34,085 nucleotides of DNA, taken from positions 1-34,085 of the forward strand of contig WXFE01000091.1 of NCBI GenBank assembly GCA_009881065.1, written 5' to 3'. Source of the stretch: Bacteroidales bacterium. GTDB lineage: Bacteria; Bacteroidota; Bacteroidia; Bacteroidales; VadinHA17. This document shows, piece by piece, positions 15,718 to 23,908 of the stretch; positions within the stretch are counted from its first letter, which is position 1, and each line of letters begins with the position of its first letter. The notes beneath the pieces were generated by a model. The model worked only from the letters and a program-made list of their open reading frames with translations. It did no database searches and was not told where the DNA came from. The translations under genes were made by a program, and so were the position numbers.

Positions 15718-16896
15718 ATGAAAGCGTTATCCGGACTTGACGTTGTGACCCTCGGCTTGCCTGCCGGCCTGCGGGGAAAAAGAACAGGGCTGCTGTGTCA
15801 TTCGTCAAGCATTTCATCAGACTTCAGGCATATTACAGAGATATTCGGACAAAGCAAAGAGTGCAGGCTGGTCTCTCTCTTCGGGCCGCAACACGGGCTC
15901 TCAGGGCAAACCCAGGATAATATGATAGAGTGGGAAGGGACCACTGACCCTCTGCTTGGCATTCCCGTCTACAGCCTCTACGGCGAGCACCGCAAACCAA
16001 CTGATGCAATGCTTGAGGGCATTGAGGTTTTTGTTATTGATCTTCAGGATGTTGGTGCAAGACTATATACCTATATCTGGACTGTTAAGCTATGCATGGA
16101 GGCATGCGCCGAAGCAGGCATACCTGTTTACATACTTGACAGGCCCAACCCGATAGGAAGGATACAACCTGACGGACCGGTTCTGAGCGAAGAGTACTTT
16201 ACATTCGTTGGCGGTGCGTCTATTCCTCTCTGCCACCGCATGACAATGTGCGAGATGGCCATCTGGGTGAAGGAAAAACATATCCCTGGTTGTGATCTGC
16301 ATGTCATCAGGGCGGAAGGATGGAGAAGAAACATGATGTATCACGAGACTGGCCTGCCATGGGTCCTCCCCTCTCCGAACATGCCCACCCCCCAGACGGC
16401 AGCAGTTTACCCGGGAACAGTTCTCGCCGAAGCCCTTAATATCTCCGAGGCAAGGGGCACGGTGATACCATTTGAGCTCATGGGTGCTCCGTGGATTGAC
16501 GGAAGGAGACTGCTTGAGGAAATGCGCAGCAGAAAACTCCCCGGATGTCAATTCAGGATGCACGACTTCATACCCACTTTCCATAAATACGCGGGTGAAT
16601 ACTGCAGGGGAATACAGATACATGTCACTGATCCCGCCCTCTTCAGGCCTGTGGCAACTGCCATGCACCTGTTTGATGCTATCATCCGGACATCGCCGGA
16701 AGGCTCCCTGAAATTCAACCCTCCACCCTATGAGTACGAATACCGCCTGATGCCTTTCGACATTCTTTCGGGCGACAGCCGTATGCGGGAGGTGCTGACC
16801 GGCGGCCTCTCGCTGAAGGATGAAACTGAGCGCTGGGAAGCACAGGCGGAAACATTCATGGCTGACTTCAGGCAGATTGCCCTATATCCGGATTAA
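15718..16896 (+). CDS. DUF1343 / NamZ-like exo-beta-N-acetylmuramidase family protein
   Basis: A 392-residue member of the DUF1343 family, whose characterised members (NamZ, CAZy GH171) remove terminal MurNAc from peptidoglycan fragments. Family features are GLDVVTLG near the start, LFGPQHGLSG (most members I recall have PEHG; here Gln replaces Glu), IPVYSLYGEHRKPT, FVIDLQDVGARLYTYIWT, ILDRPNPIG and the C-terminal PPYEYEYRLMPFDIL. There is no signal peptide, whereas many relatives are exported, so it should act in the cytoplasm. The start is fixed by the promoter 8 nt upstream and by agreement with the family N-terminus. One nucleotide separates it from the TSUP gene, so they are co-transcribed. 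Confidence 0.88.
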   Translation: MKALSGLDVVTLGLPAGLRGKRTGLLCHSSSISSDFRHITEIFGQSKECRLVSLFGPQHGLSGQTQDNMIEWEGTTDPLLGIPVYSLYGEHRKPTDAMLEGIEVFVIDLQDVGARLYTYIWTVKLCMEACAEAGIPVYILDRPNPIGRIQPDGPVLSEEYFTFVGGASIPLCHRMTMCEMAIWVKEKHIPGCDLHVIRAEGWRRNMMYHETGLPWVLPSPNMPTPQTAAVYPGTVLAEALNISEARGTVIPFELMGAPWIDGRRLLEEMRSRKLPGCQFRMHDFIPTFHKYAGEYCRGIQIHVTDPALFRPVATAMHLFDAIIRTSPEGSLKFNPPPYEYEYRLMPFDILSGDSRMREVLTGGLSLKDETERWEAQAETFMADFRQIALYPD

Positions 16897-16897
16897 T

Positions 16898-17647
16898 ATG
16901 ATCACTGCCGGAAATATCATCGCCCTCTCAATAATAATATTCTTAGCTTCAGTCGTAAGGGGGTTCACCGGCTTCGGACTTGCATTGGTGGCAGTGCCGC
17001 TGATACAGTTCATTTTTCCCGTATCAGATACTGCCGTCTTCATTGCCGTCATAAACATGATCTTCTCCATACTCTACTACCGCCGGTCAAGAGAGCTGGT
17101 CAGGGAACAGCCCCTTGGAAGAATGGCACTGTTCACGGGAGTGGGTGTTGCAGCCGGAGTACTAATCCTTAAATACATAAATCCGGCATATATTCAACTC
17201 ACCTGGGGGATACTGATAATATTAATCGTAACTGCCCTTGTCAGGGGAGCTAATCTCAGGATTAGTTCAGATGCCCCGGCAATGACGTTGAGTGGCCTTT
17301 TCGGCGGCCTCCTTGCCGGGGCTACCGGCATAACCGGTCCGCCGGTGGCAATCATCCTCTCTGCAATGAAGACGCCAAAGGAAAAATTCAACGCAGTGAT
17401 CTCACTCTTTATTCTCTTTGCAGTTTCTTATGCCCTCCTCTTCTACCTGATATCGGGACTCATCCGCCGTGATACTGTATTGCTTGCATTATGCTCGGTG
17501 CCTGCCCTCATTGCAGGTCTCCGTACTGGTGATATTCTCGTCTCAAGAATAAGTCAGAAGACATTTACGAATGTGATATATATAGTGCTTATAATCATGG
17601 GAATAATCACGCTATACAAGGGAGCGAAGGGGCTGATCCATGCCTGA
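16898..17647 (+). CDS. TSUP-family (TauE/SafE) membrane permease
   Basis: 249 residues from ATG 16898, with about eight hydrophobic segments and the two family half-repeats: near the N-terminus VVRGFTGFGLALVAVPL and in the middle LFGGLLAGATGITGPPVAI. Family members export or import small sulfonates, sulfite or related anions, but the substrate cannot be read from sequence. An upstream in-frame ATG at 16820 lies inside the DUF1343 gene and would add a charged, non-membrane tail, so it is rejected. Co-transcribed with DUF1343 (1-nt gap) and probably with the IMPACT gene 23 nt downstream. Confidence 0.88.
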   Translation: MITAGNIIALSIIIFLASVVRGFTGFGLALVAVPLIQFIFPVSDTAVFIAVINMIFSILYYRRSRELVREQPLGRMALFTGVGVAAGVLILKYINPAYIQLTWGILIILIVTALVRGANLRISSDAPAMTLSGLFGGLLAGATGITGPPVAIILSAMKTPKEKFNAVISLFILFAVSYALLFYLISGLIRRDTVLLALCSVPALIAGLRTGDILVSRISQKTFTNVIYIVLIIMGIITLYKGAKGLIHA

Positions 17648-17670
17648 TTATTCCTGTCTTCGCATAGAAT

Positions 17671-18288
17671 ATGCTCTTTTCAGACACATATAAAACGATA
17701 GAGGGAGAGTCACAGGGACTGTTCAAAGACCGTGGCAGCAGGTTTATCGCGTTGGCTCTTCCCGTGACCTCCGGGGAGGAGATAAAGGCCAGGCTCGCGG
17801 AGCTCAGAAAGGAGTACCATGATGCGAGGCATCACTGCTTTGCATGGGTACTGGGACCCGACAGGCAGGCATGGCGTGTCAGTGATGACGGTGAGCCATC
17901 GGGAACCGCAGGAAGACCAATCCTTGCACAGATCAATGCACGCGAACTGACCAATGTTCTCATTGTGGTAATCAGGTATTTCGGGGGAACCCTGCTGGGT
18001 GTGGGCGGACTGATAAACGCGTACCGCAGTGCCTCCGCCGATGCCCTTGACAAAGCAACGATGGTTGAGAAATATATCATGGAACGATGGTTTGTCTCCT
18101 TTCCCTACACCTCTATGAATGATGTCATGAAAGTCCTCAGGGATGAATCATGTGACCAGTCTGAACATCGTTACAGCGGCACTGACGTGACAGTTGAGAT
18201 CAATTTCAGGGCTTCCATGGCTGACCATATTACAGGCAGGCTGAAGAAGATCAGCGGACTGCAGATGAAATGGCTCGCAACAGAATAG
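17671..18288 (+). CDS. IMPACT/YigZ family protein
   Basis: 205 residues. The N-terminal UPF0029/IMPACT domain carries the family signature: DARHHCFAWVLG, RVSDDGEPSGTAGRPIL and NVLIVVIRYFGGTLLGVGGLINAYRSA (within about residues 50-125). The C-terminal half (about 135-205) is the small DUF1949-like ferredoxin fold. Relatives include E. coli YigZ and the yeast translation regulator Yih1, but the bacterial role is not settled. It lies 23 nt after the TSUP gene in the same direction. Confidence 0.9.
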   Translation: MLFSDTYKTIEGESQGLFKDRGSRFIALALPVTSGEEIKARLAELRKEYHDARHHCFAWVLGPDRQAWRVSDDGEPSGTAGRPILAQINARELTNVLIVVIRYFGGTLLGVGGLINAYRSASADALDKATMVEKYIMERWFVSFPYTSMNDVMKVLRDESCDQSEHRYSGTDVTVEINFRASMADHITGRLKKISGLQMKWLATE

Positions 18289-18347
18289 GCGGGCTGTTTT
18301 TTATTAACTAGTTTTAAACAGGCAGAATATTGCTTATGCAGTTATAA

Positions 18348-18355
18348 TAACTTTG
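18348..18355 (+). promoter_or_regulatory. -7 element upstream of pyrBI
   Basis: TAACTTTG matches TAnnTTTG exactly. The nearest TTG (18330-18332) is at 15 nt spacing rather than 19, so the promoter is imperfect. It lies 30 nt before the pyrB ATG. The 97-nt gap after the IMPACT gene shows no obvious terminator. Confidence 0.45.
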
Positions 18356-18385
18356 CCAGAGTTCAGGCATATAAAACATAAAATA

Positions 18386-19294
18386 ATGAAATCCAGAAGC
18401 TTAGTCTCAATTGATGATCTGACCACTGAAGAGATACTAAAGATTCTCACTCTGGCCGCAGAATTTGAAAAGAATCCGGTTCAGGATATACTTCGAGGCA
18501 AGGTTGTGGCAACGCTCTTCTTCGAGCCCTCCACCCGCACACGCCTGAGTTTTGAGAGCGCCGTCAACAAACTGGGGGGGAAAGTGATAGGATTCACTGA
18601 CTCTTCCAACTCAAGCGTTGCCAAGGGAGAGAGTCTGAATGATACCATCAGGACCGTCAACAACTACGTTGACCTTATTGTGATGCGACACCCCATTGAA
18701 GGAAGCGCACGCTATGCTAGTGAGATAGCGACTGTGCCCGTCATCAATGCAGGCGACGGGGCCAATCAGCATCCCACCCAGACACTGCTCGATCTCTACT
18801 CCATACAGAAGACGCAGGGTACACTTGACAATCTCAATATCTGCATGGTGGGTGACCTGAAGTACGGCCGGACGGTTCACTCACTTCTGATGGCCATGTC
18901 ACGTTGGAAAACATCTTTCCATTTTGTTGCGCCGGAAGAGCTGAAGATGCCTGATGAACAAAAGCTCTACCTGAGGAACCTTGGCCTTGACTATCATGAA
19001 ACTACTGACCTGAACGAGGTTATCAACATGGCTGACATCGTCTATATGACCCGTGTCCAGCGTGAACGATTCTCTGACCCGATGGAGTATGAAAAGGTAA
19101 AGAATGCCTATGTATTGCATGATTACATGTTGTCAGATACCAAACCGGAAATGAGGATTCTGCATCCTCTGCCACGTGTGAATGAGATTAGCACTGATGT
19201 TGATGGCAACACGAAGGCATACTATTTCGAACAGGCACTGAACGGGGTTTACACGAGGCAGGCAATAATATGCTTATTACTTGGATTAAAATAA
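18386..19294 (+). CDS. pyrB: Aspartate carbamoyltransferase catalytic subunit
   Basis: 302 residues from ATG 18386; an upstream TTG at 18353 lies within the promoter and is rejected. It catalyses carbamoyl phosphate + aspartate to carbamoyl aspartate, the committed step of pyrimidine synthesis. The carbamoyl phosphate loop [14 protein letters not shown], the [12 protein letters not shown] motif and the C-terminal HPLPRVNEI are all intact. It is followed after 6 nt by the regulatory subunit, so this is the E. coli-type dodecameric enzyme regulated by nucleotides. Confidence 0.96.
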   Translation: MKSRSLVSIDDLTTEEILKILTLAAEFEKNPVQDILRGKVVATLFFEPSTRTRLSFESAVNKLGGKVIGFTDSSNSSVAKGESLNDTIRTVNNYVDLIVMRHPIEGSARYASEIATVPVINAGDGANQHPTQTLLDLYSIQKTQGTLDNLNICMVGDLKYGRTVHSLLMAMSRWKTSFHFVAPEELKMPDEQKLYLRNLGLDYHETTDLNEVINMADIVYMTRVQRERFSDPMEYEKVKNAYVLHDYMLSDTKPEMRILHPLPRVNEISTDVDGNTKAYYFEQALNGVYTRQAIICLLLGLK

Positions 19295-19300
19295 GAAGCC

Positions 19301-19768
19301 ATGAAGAACATAAACGATAAGAAGCAGTTGCTGGTCAGTGCCATTGAAAGCGGTACAGTGATTGATCACATTCCTGCCAGCTCTCTTTTCAAGGTAATAA
19401 AGATTCTCGGTCTTGACCGTATCAGGAACCAGATAACATTTGGCACCAACCTCGAAAGCAAAACCAGCGGTAAAAAGGCTATCATAAAAATTGCAGGGAA
19501 GTTTTTCGAGGATGATGATATAGACAGGATCGCCCTTGTGGCTCCTAAAGCGAAGCTGAATATTATTCGTGACTATCAGGTGATAGAAAAGCGCGTTGTG
19601 GAGGTTCCTGACACCATCAATGCAATAGCCAAATGCATGAATCCCAAATGCATCACCAACTTTGAGAAAGTGACCACACACTTCAGGGTGGTGTCAAAGA
19701 AACCGGTGGCGCTGAAGTGCCTTTACTGCGAGAAAATCACCGACCAGGAGAGACTGGAGATTATCTGA
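19301..19768 (+). CDS. pyrI: Aspartate carbamoyltransferase regulatory subunit
   Basis: 155 residues. The N-terminal nucleotide-binding domain (VSAIESGTVIDHIPASSLFKV) and the C-terminal zinc domain with four Cys (112, 117, 140, 143; CX4C and CX2C) are complete. It binds CTP and ATP to set pyrB activity and holds the catalytic trimers together through the zinc domain. Second gene of a pyrBI operon. The last 24 nt of the gene are copied nearly exactly 64 nt downstream. Confidence 0.96.
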   Translation: MKNINDKKQLLVSAIESGTVIDHIPASSLFKVIKILGLDRIRNQITFGTNLESKTSGKKAIIKIAGKFFEDDDIDRIALVAPKAKLNIIRDYQVIEKRVVEVPDTINAIAKCMNPKCITNFEKVTTHFRVVSKKPVALKCLYCEKITDQERLEII

Positions 19769-19832
19769 AGCTGTCTGCGGGTATTCATCCGGTCAGTGGC
19801 ATATCTGTCAGGAGAGACTGCAGATCATCTGA
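19745..19832 (+). repeat. Short direct repeat of the pyrI 3' end
   Basis: The final 24 nt of pyrI (19745-19768) recur at 19809-19832 with 22 of 24 identical, including the in-phase TGA of the original. The copies are 64 nt apart. The second copy overlaps the 3' end of the convergent DUF4293 gene (19825). It looks like the trace of a small tandem duplication; it could also be a pair of regulatory sites. Confidence 0.6.
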
Positions 19833-20280
19833 GACGGTCATAAGACCTGACCCTGAGCTCATCCTTCAGGATGGCGCGATAGGCGAGCCACGCCAGGATG
19901 GCAGATATGAACGGAAAGAGAACCTTGACCTTCCATATGATATTCACATCTATCTTTCTGTCAAACATCAGCACATAAAAAGCTCCCAGTATCAGGGTTC
20001 CGAGCGAAAGCAGGAGGACCAGCATGGTTAACCTCATCTGCAAAGGCCTCTTCTTGTAGAGGAACAGGGCAATGAGTGCAAGGAGCGGAACCAATGCAAG
20101 GATAACACTCATCGGCCAAAGCCGTTGCACCACCTCTCCTGCCTGGTTTTTCATACCAGGGAAACTGATGCTGAACAGAGCGCCACCATCTGTCGTCAGC
20201 TGGATAAGGTCGCCGGTGAGCATAAACGACGACAGAAATACCACAGCCAACAGGAACAATGTCTGTATTCTTTGTATCAT
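19825..20280 (-). CDS. DUF4293 family membrane protein
   Basis: 151 residues with four hydrophobic segments (about 7-22, 56-74, 83-105 and 121-137) and the family start MIQRIQTLFLL. DUF4293 is a Bacteroidota-specific inner membrane family of unknown function. It lies 12 nt after the DUF5916 gene in the same direction, so they are probably co-transcribed, and it converges on pyrI. Confidence 0.85.
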   Translation of the reverse strand: MIQRIQTLFLLAVVFLSSFMLTGDLIQLTTDGGALFSISFPGMKNQAGEVVQRLWPMSVILALVPLLALIALFLYKKRPLQMRLTMLVLLLSLGTLILGAFYVLMFDRKIDVNIIWKVKVLFPFISAILAWLAYRAILKDELRVRSYDRLR

Positions 20281-20292
20281 TCTGAAAATTAA

Positions 20293-22800
20293 TTACTTTG
20301 ACTTGAAAATCTTTCTGAAATTCTGGTAGTCAAGGTAGTATAAAATTTTCAATGACAGACTGTTTGTCTGCGGCATGGATAGAAGATCACCGAAATTGTC
20401 GAAACCGTTCCGGATAATGACATCACCTTCTGACCAGATGGAGTTCTTCCATACCAGTGAAAGCTCACTTCCCGGAGCAAACCGCCAGGTATATACCACA
20501 TCAATATTCAGGAAATTGGTGTTTACGTCACTATTGTTCAGTGGGGTGGAATAGATACGGTCTAAAAGGCTGCCATCAGGCTGAAGGGTAAAATAATCCC
20601 CGTCATAATCAGCTCTTGACCAGTAGTGCCTCCCCCTCAGTGTAAGGTATGAATTGGCTGAGAAGATGAATGCTCCCGAAATGGTATTGGTTATGGTTGT
20701 GACATCACGTTTTCCGAAAGTGATTCCCTCGTGTGGATTGCCCGGTACAAACCCGATATCATTGATCAGGTCTTCAACCGATATGGAATAACTGAAGGAG
20801 AAGCGCCTGCCAACCTTGAATTCAGGCTGGAGTGACCATTCATATCCGTACTGGCCGTAGTCTGACCAGGCTTTCATATACTCAGCATTTCCCTGAATGT
20901 AAAACCTCTTGCTTCTGTCGGTATCACCCCGGAAACTGGCTTCAAATGCAGCAGGCCGGTGATAAAACATTGACATGTCAGGGGTACGCGGCTCAAAATA
21001 ATCATCCTCACCCCAGGGTGTGAGCTCAAGGTCAAGTGAGAGAGACCAGAAATTCATCAGCAGAATCATGGCGTCAAGCCTGACTTCGGCGGTTGTGAAT
21101 GCCCTTGGATTGTATAGCTGGCCATAACTGAAATCGAGTGAGGTACGGGTAGTCATGATATTGCCAAAGGGCTCATAGGTATTGTATGAGAAATCAACCG
21201 AGTGTTCTATTTCGTTATTCTTCCGGAGATAACCCATGTCATTCGGATCATAGGTGTCACTCATCATTGAAAATCTGTAGTCAGCGCGGAATTTCCCTCC
21301 TGTCCTGCCGGCATTGAAGTTAAGTGAATGACCAAGAGCGGTGGGATCGGATGAGTAGTACTTCTGGCTCAGTACAGCGCCGGCGGAAACTGACCACAGC
21401 CTGTCGGCTGTCTTGACAAGAGCCTCAAAGCCGGAGACATTGGCAGTATAGAAGTTTTCATTCCTTTTGCCGGCCCTGATCACATTGGTGTTCATCACAC
21501 TCACGTATGAGTCATTCCTCAGGGTCTGATCAAGCACAAGCATATTGTAGTTTGTCAGCGGCTCAGTCATGATATGCCTGGTTTCCCCGGTAAGCTTGTT
21601 CTCCACCACGGCCCAGGTGGTGTTGGTCACCGCGTTGAAGAGACCGATGCCGAGGCCGCTGCTTGTCCTTCCTGATATTTTGGTTGCATTAAGCAGACTA
21701 ACCTCTGCCGGATTCCGGATCACTGTCTCATTCTCTCCAACCATGCCATAGACATCCCGTATCAGATGAGGCGTTCCGCCTATGCGGCGGGAATAGAATA
21801 TGCCTCCCTTGTTGAACAGCTCGGTACCCTCCATGAAGAAAGGTCTCTTCTCATTGTACCTGACCTCGTAGGGCGACAGGTTCAATACATGGTCATCAGA
21901 CTGCACCTGACCGAAATCGGGTATCAGCGTTGCATCAAGGGTGAAGCTCTCGGTCAGGCCGATTTTGAGGTCGAGTCCCCCGTTATATGAGGTGCCTACT
22001 CCTGATTCATCAGTTACATGTTCAAGGTAACCTGAGACATATGGCACAAGTGAAAGCCTCAGCGGTGGTTTAACATCACGTATCCCGGTAAGCTCACCCA
22101 TGTGCGAAATGGGCGACCCGAATTCCTTCGTGACGAAATTCCATGATGAGGTCTCCCTGTTGCGGCGCACTTCACGCCAGAAATTAATGCCCCAGAGCTG
22201 TGATGCAGACCTTGGAAAGCGCAGGGCAGAGTAGGGTATCTTCATTTCTGCAATCCACCCCTCGTCACTTATACTGGTATTACTGTGCCATACAGCATCC
22301 CACGAATCTCTGTGCATCCAACTGTCAGCGGTAGACATCTTATTGTCTATCTGGACGTTGGAAGCAGATACTTTAAACATCTCACCATTGAGCCCGTCAT
22401 TGAATGGCGAAATCTCAATCCAGAAATGGTCTGCGTTGATGTCACCGGCATCCCTCTGACCAAGCTGGGTGAAGATGCTGTCAGGATAACTGTCATACAT
22501 TATGGCTCCGATATACAATGCATCATCATCATAAAGAAGCCTGACCTCAGTCCTGAATTTTGAGGGCATGCCGTTATGCGGGTTGTAAATAATGAAATCA
22601 CCGGCGGGTGTGGCTTTCTGCCATGGCGTTTCATCAAGCTTCCCGTCAATCTGAATTGGCTCTGTAATGCGTAAAGCCTCCGTCCGCTTCTTGGCCTGGG
22701 AAGCTCCTGCCACACTGTTAAGACTCAGAATGATTGAAAGTATTGCCGGAAAAATAATCCTGCCGGTTCTGTATGTCATATGGAGAAAATGCATTTTCAT
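20293..22800 (-). CDS. DUF5916 family protein with CBM9-like domain, outer membrane
   Basis: 835 residues. A signal peptide (about 10-33) is followed by a carbohydrate-binding family 9-like domain (about 45-225; ITEPIQIDGKLDETPWQKA, YDDDALYIGAIMYD, WIAEMKIPYSALRFP) and then a long region of alternating polar and hydrophobic strands (about 235-835), which looks like an outer membrane beta-barrel. The family is widespread in Bacteroidota and of unknown substrate. M1 at 22800 is used; M3 is also possible. A perfect -7 box lies 18-25 nt upstream. Confidence 0.88.
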   Translation of the reverse strand: MKMHFLHMTYRTGRIIFPAILSIILSLNSVAGASQAKKRTEALRITEPIQIDGKLDETPWQKATPAGDFIIYNPHNGMPSKFRTEVRLLYDDDALYIGAIMYDSYPDSIFTQLGQRDAGDINADHFWIEISPFNDGLNGEMFKVSASNVQIDNKMSTADSWMHRDSWDAVWHSNTSISDEGWIAEMKIPYSALRFPRSASQLWGINFWREVRRNRETSSWNFVTKEFGSPISHMGELTGIRDVKPPLRLSLVPYVSGYLEHVTDESGVGTSYNGGLDLKIGLTESFTLDATLIPDFGQVQSDDHVLNLSPYEVRYNEKRPFFMEGTELFNKGGIFYSRRIGGTPHLIRDVYGMVGENETVIRNPAEVSLLNATKISGRTSSGLGIGLFNAVTNTTWAVVENKLTGETRHIMTEPLTNYNMLVLDQTLRNDSYVSVMNTNVIRAGKRNENFYTANVSGFEALVKTADRLWSVSAGAVLSQKYYSSDPTALGHSLNFNAGRTGGKFRADYRFSMMSDTYDPNDMGYLRKNNEIEHSVDFSYNTYEPFGNIMTTRTSLDFSYGQLYNPRAFTTAEVRLDAMILLMNFWSLSLDLELTPWGEDDYFEPRTPDMSMFYHRPAAFEASFRGDTDRSKRFYIQGNAEYMKAWSDYGQYGYEWSLQPEFKVGRRFSFSYSISVEDLINDIGFVPGNPHEGITFGKRDVTTITNTISGAFIFSANSYLTLRGRHYWSRADYDGDYFTLQPDGSLLDRIYSTPLNNSDVNTNFLNIDVVYTWRFAPGSELSLVWKNSIWSEGDVIIRNGFDNFGDLLSMPQTNSLSLKILYYLDYQNFRKIFKSK

Positions 22801-22817
22801 CTGTTTCAGTCAGGCAG

Positions 22818-22825
22818 CAAAGATA
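22818..22825 (-). promoter_or_regulatory. -7 element upstream of the DUF5916 gene
   Basis: The complement reads TATCTTTG, an exact TAnnTTTG match, 18 nt before the ATG. No TTTG is seen at 19-21 nt spacing. Confidence 0.45.
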
Positions 22826-22852
22826 AATTCCTGCCGCAAATCATGGCGATGC

Positions 22853-22871
22853 AATTGTTAAATTAACAATT
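22853..22871. promoter_or_regulatory. Perfect palindrome AATTGTTAAATTAACAATT, candidate operator
   Basis: Nine-base arms around a single A, in the 240-nt region between the divergent DUF5916 and nucleoside phosphorylase genes. It lies just upstream of both promoters. A half-site, TTAACAATT, also occurs at 15613-15621 upstream of the phosphatase operon. It is a plausible dimeric regulator site; the regulator is unknown. Confidence 0.4.
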
Positions 22872-22900
22872 ATTAACTGCCGGCGTCATCTGCCATGCTA

Positions 22901-22932
22901 TTGATTTACAGTCGACATTTTTTGTACTTTTA
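22901..22932 (+). promoter_or_regulatory. Promoter of the nucleoside phosphorylase gene
   Basis: TTG (22901-22903), 21 nt, then TACTTTTA (22925-22932, 7/8 match to TAnnTTTG). Transcription would start near 22939, so the transcript opens with the repeated leader element at 22951. Confidence 0.45.
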
Positions 22933-22950
22933 CAGCTTGTTAGTCGTGCG

Positions 22951-23047
22951 ATGAAACCCACATCTGTCAAACAGACAAACATCTGTTTATATATTTTCAT
23001 TTATATGGGTTCCATCACACCCTTAGAATCAAAACTATATCGTGATG
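22951..23047 (+). repeat. Start-codon leader element, copy 1
   Basis: 97 nt ending on the ATG of the nucleoside phosphorylase. Outer stem: ATGAAACCCACAT (22951-22963) pairs with ATATGGGTTCCAT (23003-23015), 11 of 13. Inner segments: TCTGT (22963-22967), ACAGA (22971-22975) and TCTGT (22982-22986). The middle can pair with either neighbour; the second pairing extends to 7 bp. Terminal hairpin: CATCAC (23013-23018) pairs with GTGATG (23042-23047), which includes the start codon. The first ATG opens a 41-codon frame (stop 23074-23076). Copies 2 and 3 keep the pairings with different bases. Confidence 0.7.
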
Positions 23048-23908
23048 AAAAAGACAGAACTTATAATCAATCCTGACGGCTCAGTGTTTCACCTTCATCT
23101 TCTTCCCGGCGACATTGCCGAAAAGATAATTCTTGTTGGAGATCCCGGAAGGGTTGAGATGATTGCTGAAATGCTTGACAGCGTGAGGGTACGCAAGATC
23201 AACAGGGAGTTCTGTACAGTCACCGGCAGCTATGGTGAAACTGAGGTCACTATCATATCATCAGGAATAGGCACTGACAATATCGATATCGTTATCAACG
23301 AGCTTGACGCACTGGCGAATATTGATCTGGGAACCGGAATGACTTTGGCAGAACCCCGTTCACTGACATTTGTAAGGATCGGCACTACTGGCGGACTTCA
23401 GCCGGAACTGCCCGTGGGTTCCTTCATAGCCACCGCCAAAGCAGTTGGATTTGATGGTGTTCTGCATTTTTATGAGGGATATGAATGGTGTCTTGACCAT
23501 CTGCTGGCTGACTCACTTGCATCGCACCTTGAATGGCCTGATACCCTTGCCTACCCCTATGCCGTGGATGCAGATGCCGGACTGCTTGAGAAACTGGCTG
23601 CCGGAACAGCCAGGGGGATCACGATATCGACACCTGGCTTCTATGCACCGCAGGGCCGCCGGCTCAGGCTTGAACCATTTGACAATAAGCTTAATGACAA
23701 CATCACATCATTCAGGTTCAAGGGAGAGAAAATCACCAACTACGAGATGGAGAGCTCAGCCATTTATGGCCTGTCAAAGCTATTGAATCACAAGGCATTG
23801 ACGCTCTGCGTGGTAATAGGAAACAGGGTGACCGGTGAATTCCTCACTGACTACAAACCGGCAGTCAGAAAACTAGCCGCACAGGTTCTTGACCGACTCA
23901 GCTCCTGA
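23045..23908 (+). CDS. Nucleoside phosphorylase (uridine phosphorylase-like)
   Basis: 287 residues from ATG 23045 (a GTG precedes it). PNP_UDP_1 family: VGDPGRVEMIAEML (phosphate-binding), SSGIGTDNIDIVINEL, FVRIGTTGGLQPELPVGSFI and NYEMESSAIYGLSKLL, where the Met-Glu pair binds the ribose. It should split a nucleoside into base and ribose-1-phosphate in the cytoplasm. The exact base is not certain, since the family includes uridine and purine forms. It is preceded by the leader element whose last three bases are this start codon. It overlaps wecB tail-to-tail by 11 bp, leaving no room for a separate terminator. Confidence 0.9.
   Translation: MKKTELIINPDGSVFHLHLLPGDIAEKIILVGDPGRVEMIAEMLDSVRVRKINREFCTVTGSYGETEVTIISSGIGTDNIDIVINELDALANIDLGTGMTLAEPRSLTFVRIGTTGGLQPELPVGSFIATAKAVGFDGVLHFYEGYEWCLDHLLADSLASHLEWPDTLAYPYAVDADAGLLEKLAAGTARGITISTPGFYAPQGRRLRLEPFDNKLNDNITSFRFKGEKITNYEMESSAIYGLSKLLNHKALTLCVVIGNRVTGEFLTDYKPAVRKLAAQVLDRLSS

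Noticed and set aside
16090..16668. 192-aa antisense frame within the DUF1343 gene
   Set aside because: It is a shadow of a well-supported gene with clear family motifs; the composition is not protein-like and no promoter is seen.
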